From Symbiodinium natans (taxonomy: Eukaryota; Sar; Dinophyceae; Suessiales; Symbiodiniaceae): 64,000 nucleotides of DNA. This document shows positions 24,246 to 36,242 of this stretch, in pieces. Both the position numbers and the translations under genes were made by a program. Location of the stretch: positions 33,501 to 97,500 of the forward strand of contig CAJNDS010002581.1 of the NCBI GenBank assembly GCA_905221605.1, given 5' to 3'. The notes under the pieces were generated by a model. The model saw only the letters and a list, made by a program, of their open reading frames with translations. It searched no databases and was not told where the DNA came from. Within the stretch, counting starts at the first letter, position 1. The number at the start of each line of letters is the position of its first letter.

Positions 24246-25575
24246 CCTGAGCACGCTCGGCATTCCAATGCTTCTCCACAAGGCATGCGTTTTTCTTTGA
24301 GTCCTGTGCTGAGGCGCTCCCGGCGAGCCTATTCAAAACTCGTTTGGAATGAAAGCGCCATTCTCACACGGCCAACAACCCTTCCGGCCTGTTCTATGCG
24401 TTCTGCCTTGCTTTCCACAGTTGGCTGAACCACCGGAGGAGCCTCCGACAGTTGCAATGCTGGTGTTCATACATCACTGTGCATGTCACGAGAAACTTGT
24501 GCTTGAGGCCTTGGTGTTGAAACTTCTCATAAACAAAACAACGAGACCCGAATGTGACAAGCATTCGCAATGGCACCAGTAGCATGGATATCGTAGCCAG
24601 CTGTGGTCAAAAAGATAGAGGCGCACAATTTGGAACTGCAGCCGGCGATGACATCCGCCTCCAAACAACCCTCGCGAGCCGTCGTGAACAGCCCCTTTTG
24701 ATTTGCCCATGTGCAAGAAGACAAGCCACACTGCTGCAAGGTAACACTTCTGGAATCAGGCAAAACACTTGAAATACTTCTTACTGTGCTAAGTAATTCA
24801 GTCAGGGCGAGTTGCTTCAACCCTACCCCAGGCCACAATAGCCAACTCCAAAATACTAATGGCCACAGGATCCCATCCACAACTCGCCTTCTGACTGTTC
24901 AGGCACCCTATACCTAGCGGCCTAGGGTCCCAAAGTCACAAGGTGACTTGCAAGGGCCAGATCGATCTCAGGAATGATGTCAGCACATCGCGATTGGATC
25001 TTTGACTTGGCATGACAGGATGGATGCATGTCTCTTCGAGCACCTAGTGTAGATTGAAGATCGCCCTGAACATGTGCACAAGGCACCCAAACAGGCTTGG
25101 AAGATGACGTAAGACTACTACGCCAGCATACGCAATCACTAACAGCAAGGAGCAGCCAGCCTACAAGATGCTACAAAGAACATCCGTGCTTGTGGTTGTG
25201 TCTAGCGTGTTAAAGCGGTGCGTGCAACTCCAGACCTCGCCCCGAATGCCAAGACGATTTCAGGGTCGAAAAACGACGACTGTCACATCCGACACGATGA
25301 TCGTGTTAAAAACGAGTAAAAGCCTCCCCGAACTGCTGCACACCCTGCGAACGCTTGGGGCAACGTGTTTTCGCCCGGATCCTCTTTGACTCCGGAATTT
25401 ACCGTGTCTGAACGTCAGCGTGCCTGGAATTTCCCGAAATAGATTTGTTTTTGTTTTGGGCCCTGCTGTTAGCTTCAAGACGCCGCCTTCCAACACGGCG
25501 AGCGACCAATCATGATGCGCCTCTCAAACATTTTGCCAGTCTTCTACTTAGCGGGACCAGAGACAAGCGGAGAAG
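24246..25575. other. no recognisable gene
   Basis: No domain, repeat or splice-supported frame seen. Confidence 0.4.
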
Positions 25576-25584
25576 CCTGGCATC

Positions 25585-25680
25585 TGTCTATATCTATATC
25601 GTACCAGTATCTACATATACATTACATTGCATTACGTTACATACACAGTACATACGTATATATATATATGTATATATGGG
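25585..25680. repeat. TA-rich microsatellite tract
   Basis: Mixed TATC/TACA/TA repeats (TATATCTATATCG to GTATATATATATATG). Confidence 0.8.
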
Positions 25681-25727
25681 TCACCGCCTATAGCTGTTCC
25701 CTGTGTTTGTGCCCATTCCCTTAAACC

Positions 25728-26240
25728 ATTCAACCATTCGACCATTAAACCAATGCGTTCACACATATGAGAATCCCTTAGACCATTAAACCATTAAACC
25801 ATTACACGATTAAACCATCAAACCAATGGTTTCCCCCATATGAAAATCCCTTAAACCATTAAACCATTAATTAAACCAATGGTTTCCCCCATATGAGAAT
25901 CCCTTCAACCATGAAACCATTAATTAAACCCATGGTTTCCCCCATATGAGAATCCCTTAAACCATGAAACCACTAAACCAATGGCTTTCCCCATATTAGA
26001 ATCCTTTCAACCATTTCACCATTAAACCAAGGGTTTCCCCCATGAAAATGGTTTAATGTTTTCATGGTGTAGTGGTTTAAGGGATCCTCATATGGGTGAA
26101 ACCATTGGTTTAACGGTTTGCTGGTAAATGGTGTAATGGTTTAATGGTTTAACGGTTTAAGGGATTCTCATATGGGGGAAACCATTGGTTTACTGGTTTA
26201 ATGGTTTGATGGTTTAATGGTTTAATGGTTGCATGGTGCT
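25728..26240. repeat. palindromic satellite: AACCATT tandem repeats in two opposed arms
   Basis: The left arm (about 25728-26035) is a tandem array of 50-70 bp units of the form CCATATGAGAATCCCTTAAACC, (ATTAAACC)n, AATGGTTTCCCC. The right arm (about 26045-26240) carries the same unit as its reverse complement (GGTTTAAGGGATTCTCATATG, then GGGGGAAACCATTGGTTTA). The turnover point is near 26040. Single strands could fold into a long imperfect hairpin. Confidence 0.85.
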
Positions 26241-26339
26241 CCGCAGATGATGCTGCCGTGGCATCACTATACATACTATCCTACATATTGTATTTTATAT
26301 TCCTACTCCTAAAATTGTAAACCGCAAGCATTCTCCCCT

Positions 26340-27000
26340 TTGTCCTTGCTGCTTGCCATGGGATTTAAGGTTTAGGGATGTAAGCCTCAAGCCCTATAGA
26401 GAGTTAAGGTTCTATTGTCTAGGTAATGCCCAAACCTTAAACCCTAAACCTTTAAACTTTAAACCCTATAGGGTTCAATGGTTCACAAACCTAAGGTCTG
26501 GCCATGTATACCTTCAGCACCCTTTAGGGTTAAAACCTTGAACCTTTTAGCGCTCTATAGGGTTTTACGGTTCTGACATGTTCTGACCCTAAACGGTTCC
26601 GGGTTAAGGTTTAAATGCCCGAACGTTAACCCCTTAAGGTTAAAACTCTGCCCTAACCCCTTATACCTTAACTCTAAAGGGTTTAAAGGTTAGGGTTTAG
26701 GTTGAATTGCCGGCTTAGGTTTAAATGCTCCAATCTTAAACCCCAAACCTGTCAACCTTAACCCTTGTAGGATTGGGGCGCCTACATCATGATCGGATTT
26801 GACGAGCTCTGCGGATATGTCTATATGACAAGGTTGTAACTTTTTGCTGCGGTTATAACTATGGTTTAGGGTTTGATTTATAGACATGTAAGTAAACCTA
26901 AAAATGAAGGGGAACCCCATCACGCCTCAATAAGCAAAACAAACTATGCTTTAGGTTTTGAACTATATACATTTATGTAAACCTATAAAAAATGAGGGGA
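26340..27000. repeat. degenerate telomere-like repeats, mixed orientation
   Basis: AACCCTAAA and TTTAGGGTT motifs are scattered with many substitutions and in both orientations (for example ACCTTAAACCCTAAACCTTT and GGTTTAAAGGTTAGGGTTTA). No gene. Confidence 0.7.
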
Positions 27001-27024
27001 ACCGCAATAGGCGGACGCCCATAC

Positions 27025-27070
27025 ATATGTATATATATATATATATGCATGTGTATATATATATATAATA
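27025..27070. repeat. (TA)n microsatellite
   Basis: Two TA runs separated by GCATGTG. Confidence 0.9.
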
Positions 27071-27418
27071 TTGATATCCGTCCTTCTTCAAGATGGACAA
27101 CGCACGCATGCATGTAACATGGGGTCTCATGACCGACATGATGCTGCTGTGAGCAGAAGCCGCAAATATAGTGCTCATGCTCACTGGTAGCTGCCACTTG
27201 ACATGTCGGTCCTGATGCAATGGGACTTACAATGGCCTACATCATCCGCACCTTTGAGTACTGTAGTGTGCGACGGTGTGCAGGTGCCCTGCATCTCCCC
27301 CCATCATCGCCCCCCCCATCATCAACCCCATCCCCCCCCCCAAAAGACCGCAGCGTCTGCAGGCAATGCCACGGTTTCCATAGGTATTTCGTCACCCCCC
27401 CATCGTTTGGCAGCACCT

Positions 27419-27612
27419 CCCTAAACCCTAAACCCTAAACCCTAAACCCTAAACCCTAAACCCTAAACCCTAAACCCCTAAACCCCTAAACCCCTAAACC
27501 CCTAAACCCCTAAACCCTAAACCCTAAACCCTAAACCCTAAACCCTAAACCCTAAACCCTTTTGCAAAAGGCTTCTGAGGTCCGCGCCCGAACCCTAAAC
27601 CCTAAACCCTAG
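27419..27612 (+). repeat. interstitial telomeric tract, (CCCTAAA)n with an (CCCCTAAA)5 block
   Basis: Perfect CCCTAAA heptamers run from 27419, change to five consecutive CCCCTAAA octamers (C4 starts at 27475, 27483, 27491, 27499, 27507), and return to heptamers to about 27560. A 31-bp unique insert (TTTTGCAAAAGGCTTCTGAG and so on) separates three more heptamers ending in CCCTAGGG. TTTAGGG is the plant-type telomere repeat also used by dinoflagellates. The preceding 150 bp is C-rich with poly-C runs. Confidence 0.95.
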
Positions 27613-27929
27613 GGTGATGGAAAACGATGGGGGGTGGAGGTATTTCTAGAGCAAGCAGCACCCAAGAGCAGCTTGAGCAGAATACCTACGCAAGCAATTG
27701 TTGCAACTGTCAGCACTTGTGCGAGTATGTTGAACTCTCTTTCTACAGGTTTCCTGTATCAGCTCCAGCACACCCGCTTTGCAAACATTGCCTGATGACC
27801 ACCGGGCTTCACGTGCAACAACACGCGATGAAGCATATAGCTGGGACAGGGGTTCTCAGGGTCCTCATTTCACGACATTCGCGTGCTAACAAATCACACC
27901 CGTGTGTACCCCTCATCTTTATTTTTACC

Positions 27930-28362
27930 TGTAAGATTCCCAGGCTCCAACACAGTAGGCAACGTATGAAAGACAAGGAAGGCTTGTGAGAGCACGGCCT
28001 GCTTCTTGGCTGCTGGTTTGGCGCTGGTCTCTGCGCCTTCAGAGGATTTCAAAAAGGGTCTAGAGTCTATAGAGTCTAGAGGCCACAAGCCGCAGCAAAA
28101 CACAGCATCACAAAATATCACAAAGCAGGCAAGGACACGGCGCTCACGTGCAAGGGCAGTGGGGCCGTGTTGGGTCAACCTGAGACTTGGAGCGCTTGGA
28201 AATCAGTTTTTTTGAAGGTTTGAGCTGGGAGGTCAGCCACTCAACTGCCTTTACCATGACCTTGCCGGCTGCCATCGGCTCAAGGTCCGTGAAAGTTTCC
28301 ATGAAACTTCGCATTCTGGAGCACGCCTCCGAGCCCTCGAGGTTGTGAAGCTCTGTTCGCAA
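27930..28362 (-). CDS. unidentified candidate exons
   Basis: Minus frame 28144-28362 has coding-like composition (RTELHNLEGSEACSRMRSF, then VKAVEWLTSQLKPSKKLISK). A second minus frame near 27980-28070 reads FLKSSEGAETSAKPAAKKQA. They may be consecutive exons of one Lys-rich C-terminal region. No family recognised. Confidence 0.3.
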
Positions 28363-28779
28363 GGTTCTGAGACGACAGGGCGGATCTGCACTAGCACACC
28401 AAACTTTCTACACACAGCGCAAAGAGCAACACTTCAGCAGAGATGTCCCTTGCAGACTTTGAAGTGCGTCACGTACCCACGGAGGCGCTCCTCCGCAACA
28501 TGTGATTGCTTAAGTTAACCGTCAAGACACCGGTGTGAACGACGCTGTTGCCTTCATCCGAAGCTTTGAGATTCAAGCTTGGTTCATGCAAAGGGTAAAA
28601 CCTGCAGCGTCCGCAACTAAGAGGAATATCAAGAATGGGTGCGAGGTCCGCTGGGCGACTGGGAGTGCTGCGGTGGCAAAGAAAATTCCAGGTTCACCTG
28701 GACGAAAGACTGGCTGCATTGCTCCAATGCTGCAATGCTGCTCCGCATGTGGAGTTGGGCGCTGGCCGTGCATCCTCCA

Positions 28780-29486
28780 CTAGGACCATCTATGTGCTGC
28801 GCGACCTGGGGCAGGTTCCATGTTTCGCAGAACGTTCTGCTCGCCCGCCTGCATACACGGCTTACTTACCCCTTCTCCCAAAGCCCATGGTTTGCTACCT
28901 TTCTGCGGTTTGCATGTGTAGATTGCTGCGGAATTTGGAATGTGCGGAAGCTCACTTGAAATTGAAGGAACAGAGGGTGAATCGGAACGGCAGACCATCA
29001 TTAGCTTGCAGGCCTGCATGCGCAATGGATCTGGGCGGCGACTGACGCGCCCGCTAGACAAGCACTCCTGGTCAGCCATCGAGACGCCGTCAACACATCT
29101 TGTCTGATCGAACCACAAACTCCATCTTGCCTGAAGGTGTCGGTGCACCTCCGGCGTCAGCACTTGGCACTCGTCTGGAAACATTGCCGAGACAACCTTG
29201 CAAACACAAGCAGGCACATACACACTTGCTCATTGCATTGAACTCCTGAGACCTGCAGCCTATAGAACAGAAGCCACATTGTACAATCATTGCCAATCGC
29301 GTTCCCAACTACAGGCACACCGCATGTTTCAGGCTTGGCATCTGTCAAGTGTTCCATAGACCCCTCACAGCACGCAATCTGACCTGAGGCCTCTGCATCT
29401 ATCTCGGTGAGCAGGCGCTCATGCAAGTCTGGAGTGGCCCATTCGGGAATCCATGCCTGTACCCAGACTATTGACAGTCCTCCCAA
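28780..29486 (-). CDS. unidentified candidate exons
   Basis: Two coding-like minus frames: one reading WIPEWATPDLHERLLTEIDA near 29390-29460, and one reading FPDECQVLTPEVHRHLQARW near 29110-29190. The parallel phrases TPDLHERL and TPEVHRHL suggest a repeated helical motif in one gene. No family recognised. Confidence 0.35.
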
Positions 29487-30620
29487 AATGCTTGCATCTT
29501 GTTGCTTTTTTTGCCTCTACTTCCAAGGGGGCAGGAACGACATCTGGATCCTGGAGGGCTGCTTGACGTCTGACGTCTCAGTGACTCAGCGAGCACCACA
29601 AAACGTTGTTACCAGGCCTCTTGGCTGTTGTCCCCTTCACTGTCCTTTCGCGGATTTTGGGGCCGATACACTATGTCACGAAAGCTGTGCAACAGTTGAC
29701 TTGCAGCAAGCACGCTGCTTACACGAGTCTGAACATTTTACGGAACATCCCAGTCGAGCGATTTGACCGTCCATCGCAGCCCTGCTTCCCTGGAAACCCT
29801 CCAGAGGACGAACGTGAGGTAACCGCGGGTGCCATGCTGTTCAAGCAGGTTGGAGTGGCACAATTGCAGCAAGACTGTGTTGCATTCTGCTTCAGTACTC
29901 ATGGGCTTGGCGTGATGACAAGATCATGGAGCTGGTGTTGAGGCACGCAACACTCCTCCAACTGAGTAGCCTGCCGTGCCTGTGAAGAACCAGCCTGTCA
30001 TCAAAAATGTCCTGCCTGGATCTGTATGATGGCATTGCAAATCGCACTTCAGCGGCAGCCTGCCCTCCACTGCGGCCTGATTCGCTCAAGATCGCTCAAG
30101 AATTGATTCGTCGATGGTTAACCAAAACCTAAGAAACAGATCTCTTCCGATCGGCCTAACCTTCTAAGTATTGCCGGAGACATTCGCGACATGCTCAACG
30201 CATGCGGATTCGAATCGCACCTTCTCCAACGGGCTCCATACGGGCACGCCCAGTGACAGAGAAAGTGATCTGCAAATCATGGGGGCTGAGGTCGGCAATC
30301 TGTCGCTGTGAGAGCTATAGAACATCAAGCCGTCTTGGCCTGCGCTCGATCACCGCGACTGCGAGGCAGCCTTGCCTGAAGGACCAGGCTAAGCTGCACG
30401 CTTGCATGGCAGCTGCAAGCCAAGAGCCAGACGGCCCTCGCCCGGCGTGGAGCAGATGCAGACTGGTCACGAAATTGAGTTTGCCCAATGCCAATGCTTG
30501 CCGCAGCTTGCGACCACACGCAGTTCAAAGCTCGATGCAGCTCACCACCCCACGTCGATCCTCGGCAAGAGTGGGGTCGGCAGGTCCGAAGAGCGGCTCA
30601 TCCACGTCCTCCTCCTGAGA
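29487..30620. other. no recognisable gene
   Basis: Short opposed frames only. Confidence 0.35.
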
Positions 30621-30624
30621 TGCA

Positions 30625-30861
30625 TGACCAGCACCATGAGATCAGCTCGCGCGTGTGTTCCCCGAGCTCCTCATACTCTTCGTCGAACTCTGTGTCATCT
30701 ACCACCTGCAAGCCGCCATCGTCATGAACCGTCCTGCGCACAGTGATTTTGCACCTGTCGTACCCCAAAACATTTAAGCATGTTTGAGCTGCATGTCGTC
30801 CTTCGTGTGCAAGCACGAATACGCCTGCAACTTTACTGCCAATTAGCAACAGCACATGCAA
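30625..30861 (-). CDS. unidentified coding-like exon
   Basis: About 75 residues of balanced, non-repetitive sequence on minus, with a hydrophobic start (VLLLIGSKVAGVFVLAHEG), a basic middle (YDRCKITVRRTVHDDGG) and an acidic end (VDDTEFDEEYEELGEHTREL). The charge organisation is protein-like; no domain recognised. Confidence 0.4.
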
Positions 30862-33800
30862 AACATGCTGGCTAACCGGCTACCACGCCTCTGCGGCTGT
30901 GCCGGCTGTCCTGCTGGAGCTTCCTGCATGCAGGGGCCCTTTCAAGGGCCCCTTTGGAAACCAAGTCAGTCGTTTCGTGTCGTTTCCAAGACAAACGGTC
31001 CTGGGAAGCTCCAAGCGCAGGCCTGAGTCTGAACAGTCTGAAGCTGATAGGAACTTAGAAAACCCAATGCGATATCCGATATACACAGGAACGCGCCAGT
31101 GTGATGGCGACTGCTCCGAATCCTGCCGGACCATGATAGCCAGTGACTGCACACAGAGGCATCCTGTTCAGCTCATGCTGGTGCATGGGGCCTCCAAAGC
31201 CAACGTGTCCAGCTCTGCTCCTTGCTTCATGCTTGCCCTTCTTCTTCTTCTGGCCCGCGCGTTTCCGCACTTCACGTCAAGTCTATCTCAGATCTGAACC
31301 TTGCTCCTGGGATGCCTGCATTCATCCGCATTCCAACCACGAAGCGTCACGCAATACTTCGATTCGATTGAGGACGCAGCTGCTGGCCCAGTGCTCCTTT
31401 CCAGGAGCAGGGAAAGGAAGAGGACAATGCGAGTGCCTTTACAAGCCAGTGCCTGACAGAACGAAAATCGAAGAGGCTCCGCAACATCGAAGCAGCCTGC
31501 TAGAATCTTTCACAGGAAAGATGGTCAATGCAACATGTTCGAAGACACGAACGTACGTGGGGCAGAAGCATCCAGTGCGAAGCTGTAAGAAGTCTCACTA
31601 CACCAAAGGAGTTAGTTGCTACTGTAGAAGCATTAAAGGTGTGTCAACAAGACCACAATGCCAATACCAAATTATCTTGGAAGAGCTCCAAGCATCAAAT
31701 CGGCGAAAGAATGCAAAGAACTCAGGTCGGGATCAACTGGCAAATTACATGAAGCCTCCGCTGTGTGATGCCGGTAATCTCAAAGTCTCAAAGGTTTGAT
31801 CACGTGCAAGCAGGAACAACGTGGTAGAATGAAGCCAGCAGCTGAAACATCCGCTGGCTGTAGTGACTGTAGTCAACGTAGTTGTCTCATTCTCCGTGCT
31901 AACCGTTATCACATACTGTACGCCTCCAGCTCTCGGTCTTTCTCCTTAACCGAATGCGATACCTAACGGTTCCGCCGCCCACAATTAATTCGCAATCCCC
32001 TCGTACATGAACTCCCAACAAACTCCTGCTTTCCCAGGTGCACGCAAAAAATCAGAAATCAAAGGGCAGCCGAGGCAACCCTTATCAAACAACTTTTGCT
32101 TGTCCTGCCACGTGTCACGTGTTGCTCTAGCTCAAGCCACAAAGCAACCAAACACCATAATCGTCTTCTTGGTATGGCGATCACCGTGCTTCTCCAAGCC
32201 CCAAGGTATATTTCCATCAGCTTGAGCTTTGCGAAAATAGGCCTTAGGTAGGCTCAGCCCTGAAATGCTGCTGCTATGCCGCGCTACATGTCCTTGGTTG
32301 TGTTGAATTTTTCTGGGCTTTGTGCCAGCTGCTGACATGAATCCTTGTATTCAAGCCCGAACGCCCTGAGAACTAGACCCAAGATGTCCTAGGCCTGAAA
32401 AAAACCTACGTCCACATACGCCCAGAACCAGGGGGCTGTGGGGAGTATTGGGCCACTGGAGTGTTGTGTCGGCTTTTTTTGGACCCTGACGAGAAAAACG
32501 ATGCCACTAGTGTGCTCCTACTGGGGCTTCGAATGCAGCGTAAGCTTCGGCCTCCCGTTCCAGAGCAGCCATTCTCACAGCAGCCGGCCCTTCCGCCTTT
32601 CTCCAAAAGAAACAGACGTTGCTGTGCGGGTGCTGGTGCAGCATGGTGCAGCTGCCTGCTGCGCCGTCGTCTTCACAGCATTTGCAAGGTCGAACGCATC
32701 AGCGACCTAGACTTGCAACACGAGCATTCATGCAACAGGCTGTCGCTGGCTGAGATAGAGACATGCACTGCGGGACAGCCATGGGCACAGATGTAATCGT
32801 CCAACGATCTGCATTCACCTGTGACTGTGTGCTGGGGCGGCTAAAGTACAAGAACATGCCGTCCAGGCATTGCCTCGGGACAGTTCCCTCCTGTTCACTG
32901 GGTCGATGAGCTGGCCGCTCGAGACAAGGAACGATGCGAGGAACCTTTGAGAGATCGCCCAAGCAACCTTTCTTTCACTGCAGCCAGCACGGCCTTCCAT
33001 CAAACCAGTGGATGACCTGCTGCGGATTTGCGCCTCAGGCCGGGTGACTAACTAACCACAAGTCCAGAAGTGGCAGAAACAGCCGGAAGTCAACGCAGCA
33101 AACTTGCGCAGGGACGAAGAAGGTCTTCTGCAGCTTGGCCCCAAATGCCTTCTTTGGGAACCTGCGACCATTGACTCACGAAAACGGCTTGACTGCCTGA
33201 GTTGTTGAGTGTTCGGAATGAACCTCGGAAGACTCGGTCGTGCCCAACCTCGAGCACTTTGATAGCACAGATTCCAAAGTTTGTGCTGCCTTGCCCTGGT
33301 TGCAGTTTAGCAAGCGGAGCACAGCGCTGCAATGGCTGTGGGCCCGGCAGCCCAAATGGATCCACCGGTAGCTCCTAGATAGCCCACGCTCTGCAAAACA
33401 AAGTGAAGCCGCGCATCGCATGCACGGACTTGGACGGACCACGTGCCATGGCATTATGTGACAGCTATTGACCTCCATCAGCCCTGGTGACGGATTGTGA
33501 ATCGAGTTTGAAGATTGAGCATGCCCGACACAGAAATCACTGAGACGGCATTGCAGGTCCGGCCCTCCTCCAGCGATGTGAGAGAAATTGGGCAGCAGCA
33601 GTCGCTTGGAAGAAGCGCCTTCAGCCTGTCGCGACAGGGCATTTGGCATCAGGATGTGCACGGCAACTTTCAGGACAAGTTCGTCGCAGCCGTGGGCGTC
33701 AGAGGTTATAGGGACCTCCCGTGCCCTTTAGGCCTCTCTCTCCTACGCAACCAGATCGACCCCCCCCCAAAGTGGTCTAAGGACCACAACACAAAGGCCC

Positions 33801-35225
33801 TTAACCCCGCTTCAGCAGGAACTCTTTGCTGCATCAGCAATTCGGCTACAGAAGCTCGCGACGAAGGCAGCCATTCCAAATGCTGTCAATCCCCAAGAAA
33901 CATGCGAAAGGCAAAACGCTGCGTCTCAACCAATGCACCACGCAGCAACACCGGTGCTCGAAAGAATTTCTCATCTCGGGGGTGGGGGATTCGACGTCAA
34001 CTCGAGAGATTGGCTTGAACGACATGTCGGGCTTGTGAGGCTTAACACGACTTTTACGCAACCTGCTGTCTTTCTAGTCTATGGGCACCTGGATTAAAAT
34101 CGATTGGAAGCCGGTTTACCTTCCGTGTGTCAAGCTTGGTACCGTCGTGACTAGTAGTGGTGCGCGGAATCTAGGAGCAGTTTCAAGCACTTCTACTGTT
34201 CCACTACTGTTGGAAAGCATTTCCTCAAGAGACACCTTCATGCCCCTGCTCCACACATGTCGTCACCCCTAAACTACACCCCAACCTAAGCAAGAATCAG
34301 CGAAGCAGTCATGTTCCAAGGCTGGAGATGAGGCAGTCGCCCCAAGAGGACGGCTGCAGACATCCGACGTAGTCGCAGGCTTGGAGTTCCCAACTTGGAC
34401 TGACAATTTGAAACCCCACTTTGAAACCTTAGCCAGTCTAAGTTTCAGGAACAAGCGTTTGTATCTGGCTACAGCAGGGCTCCCCCGCCCACCGAAATCT
34501 CGTGAAATCTCAGCCAGCAACGGGGGCATGTCTAGAACCTACCGTATATCTCTCAGCGTAGCTGTCTGTGTTCCCCTCAAGAGGAGGTCTGATGCCTTCC
34601 CATCTTGGCGGATGTCCATACTTTACTTTAGTCTACTAGTATTTTAACACGTCTAGGCCAGAAGTGTCAACATGTATGCGTTGGCGACCTCACCGCTGCC
34701 TACCTCGAACTTGGCCAAAATGCGGTATGTGGTGGATCTGCTTTCGCAAATCGACATGATTCAAGCCAAATTCCTTCACATGCTGCAAATTGGGTTCCTC
34801 TGCCTGCCCCGTCAAGGAACGGGTACGAAGTGTATGTCCGCCGAAGAAACCGTCCGTAAGGATCCCAGATCTTCGGGTGTTAACAGTTCGTTGCCGCAAA
34901 GACGTGCCTGGCCAGGCATGGATGCGGCTTTGGCTTAGGTTTCAACCTCAGCTCCAGCGGCCCTAGAAATGTATTTGAATCCACACAGGTGAACCACTGA
35001 CCAAAAGGGCAAGCAACTCTAAGACTCTAAGGTTTGCACGGCACCGAAGGGGCCGCCCTAGTAGCGGCAACGGCTTTGGAAACTGCTTGTGGAGGCGTCG
35101 ACTGGGAACCTGCCAAGATTGCTGAATGACACATCCGATCCTATCCGTCCGGGACCAGTCTGAATTAGAATGCAGTCAACGCAGGAACAACTGTAAGCAT
35201 GCGCTGCTTTGCTTAGCAACCAAGT
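30862..35225. other. no confident gene
   Basis: A minus frame near 32150-32240 (AYFRKAQADGNIPWGLEKHG) is coding-like but too short to assign. Otherwise nothing supported. Confidence 0.35.
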
Positions 35226-35230
35226 TTCCG

Positions 35231-35290
35231 CACACACACACACACACCCACCCACCCACCCACCCACCCACCCACGCACGCACGCACAAA
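35231..35290 (+). repeat. (CA)n(CCCA)n(CGCA)n microsatellite
   Basis: CACA, then ACCC tetramers, then ACGC tetramers in succession. The same order appears, much longer, at 51345-51545. Confidence 0.9.
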
Positions 35291-36002
35291 CACACTGCGT
35301 TCCGAAAAGGTGTCTGCAAGCTGCCTTTGATGGCTAAGTGTGAAACTGGCGATGGCTTGGTGATGCTGGGCATGAAGCTTGGCATGCTTCTCTGACACTG
35401 ATGCGCGCCCTAAGCTGCCTTTGCTTTGCCTCTCAACCTTTAAGAAACGGTGATGCCTCTATTGACACGGTCGCCGCGAGATAGCTTTGCAAGCAACCAA
35501 TTTCTATCCCGTCTCCACGCATGACCCCGGCTAGCTAGCAGCTGAAAGCCAATGTTGGAAAATGTTGTGTTCATGGAGCCATATGGAGCCGCCGTCTCTG
35601 GGAGCGTCTTTGCGCCTCCAACTTGCGATCTCTGTGTGGAAGGCGTGGAAGGCGCAGCTCGCGTCTTCACCACCTCGTCGATGCGAAGCCAATGAAGCCG
35701 TTACCGAGATTTGCTGAGGAATGCTGTGTCGAGTTCTCAGCTCAGACTCCTAGGACGCATGCGCTTGCAGCACCACTTGGGTATGCTTTGGCGCTGGGCA
35801 CTTCGGACTCCACCTCGGTATACAGGGACAAAATCCGTCATAAAAAGACGAGAAGCAAGTGGCCGCCCCACCAAAACAAAACTGCAACCGTCAGCTCCAT
35901 TCGGATACTTGAGTTCATGTCGTGAAATTCAACACATGGGAGCAGGCTCGAACTTGTTCTGCGCCCACACCATCTCCGTCGCTGTAGGCTATGAAGGACA
36001 CC
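35291..36002. other. no recognisable gene
   Basis: Nothing supported. Confidence 0.4.
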
Positions 36003-36242
36003 TTAGCACAACGATGCACAACGGCACAAGGCAACAAATCGGCAATGACCAACAGCTTTGACAGGGGAGCAGAAAATGATCGGCAACCAATTAGCAGAGT
36101 CCAGGTCCTGTGTCAATAAGGCAGAAGCGCGGGCATTCTCTTTGAGCTCTTCCCAGCCGTCCACATCAGAAATGTGCACCTGAGGTTTTCGCTTCTTCAA
36201 GTAAGCAAGTGGCCATTCATTCACTGAGAGCGCGGCATACAC
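36003..36242 (-). CDS. unidentified coding-like exon
   Basis: Minus frame reading SVNEWPLAYLKKRKPQVHI followed by SDVDGWEELKENARASALL, well balanced and non-repetitive. Function unknown. Confidence 0.35.
   Translation of the reverse strand: MYAALSVNEWPLAYLKKRKPQVHISDVDGWEELKENARASALLTQDLDSANWLPIIFCSPVKAVGHCRFVALCRCASLC

Noticed and set aside
28270-28284. CATCGGCTCAAG as a spliced-leader relic on plus
   Set aside because: Only eight matching bases and on the strand opposite to the neighbouring coding signals.
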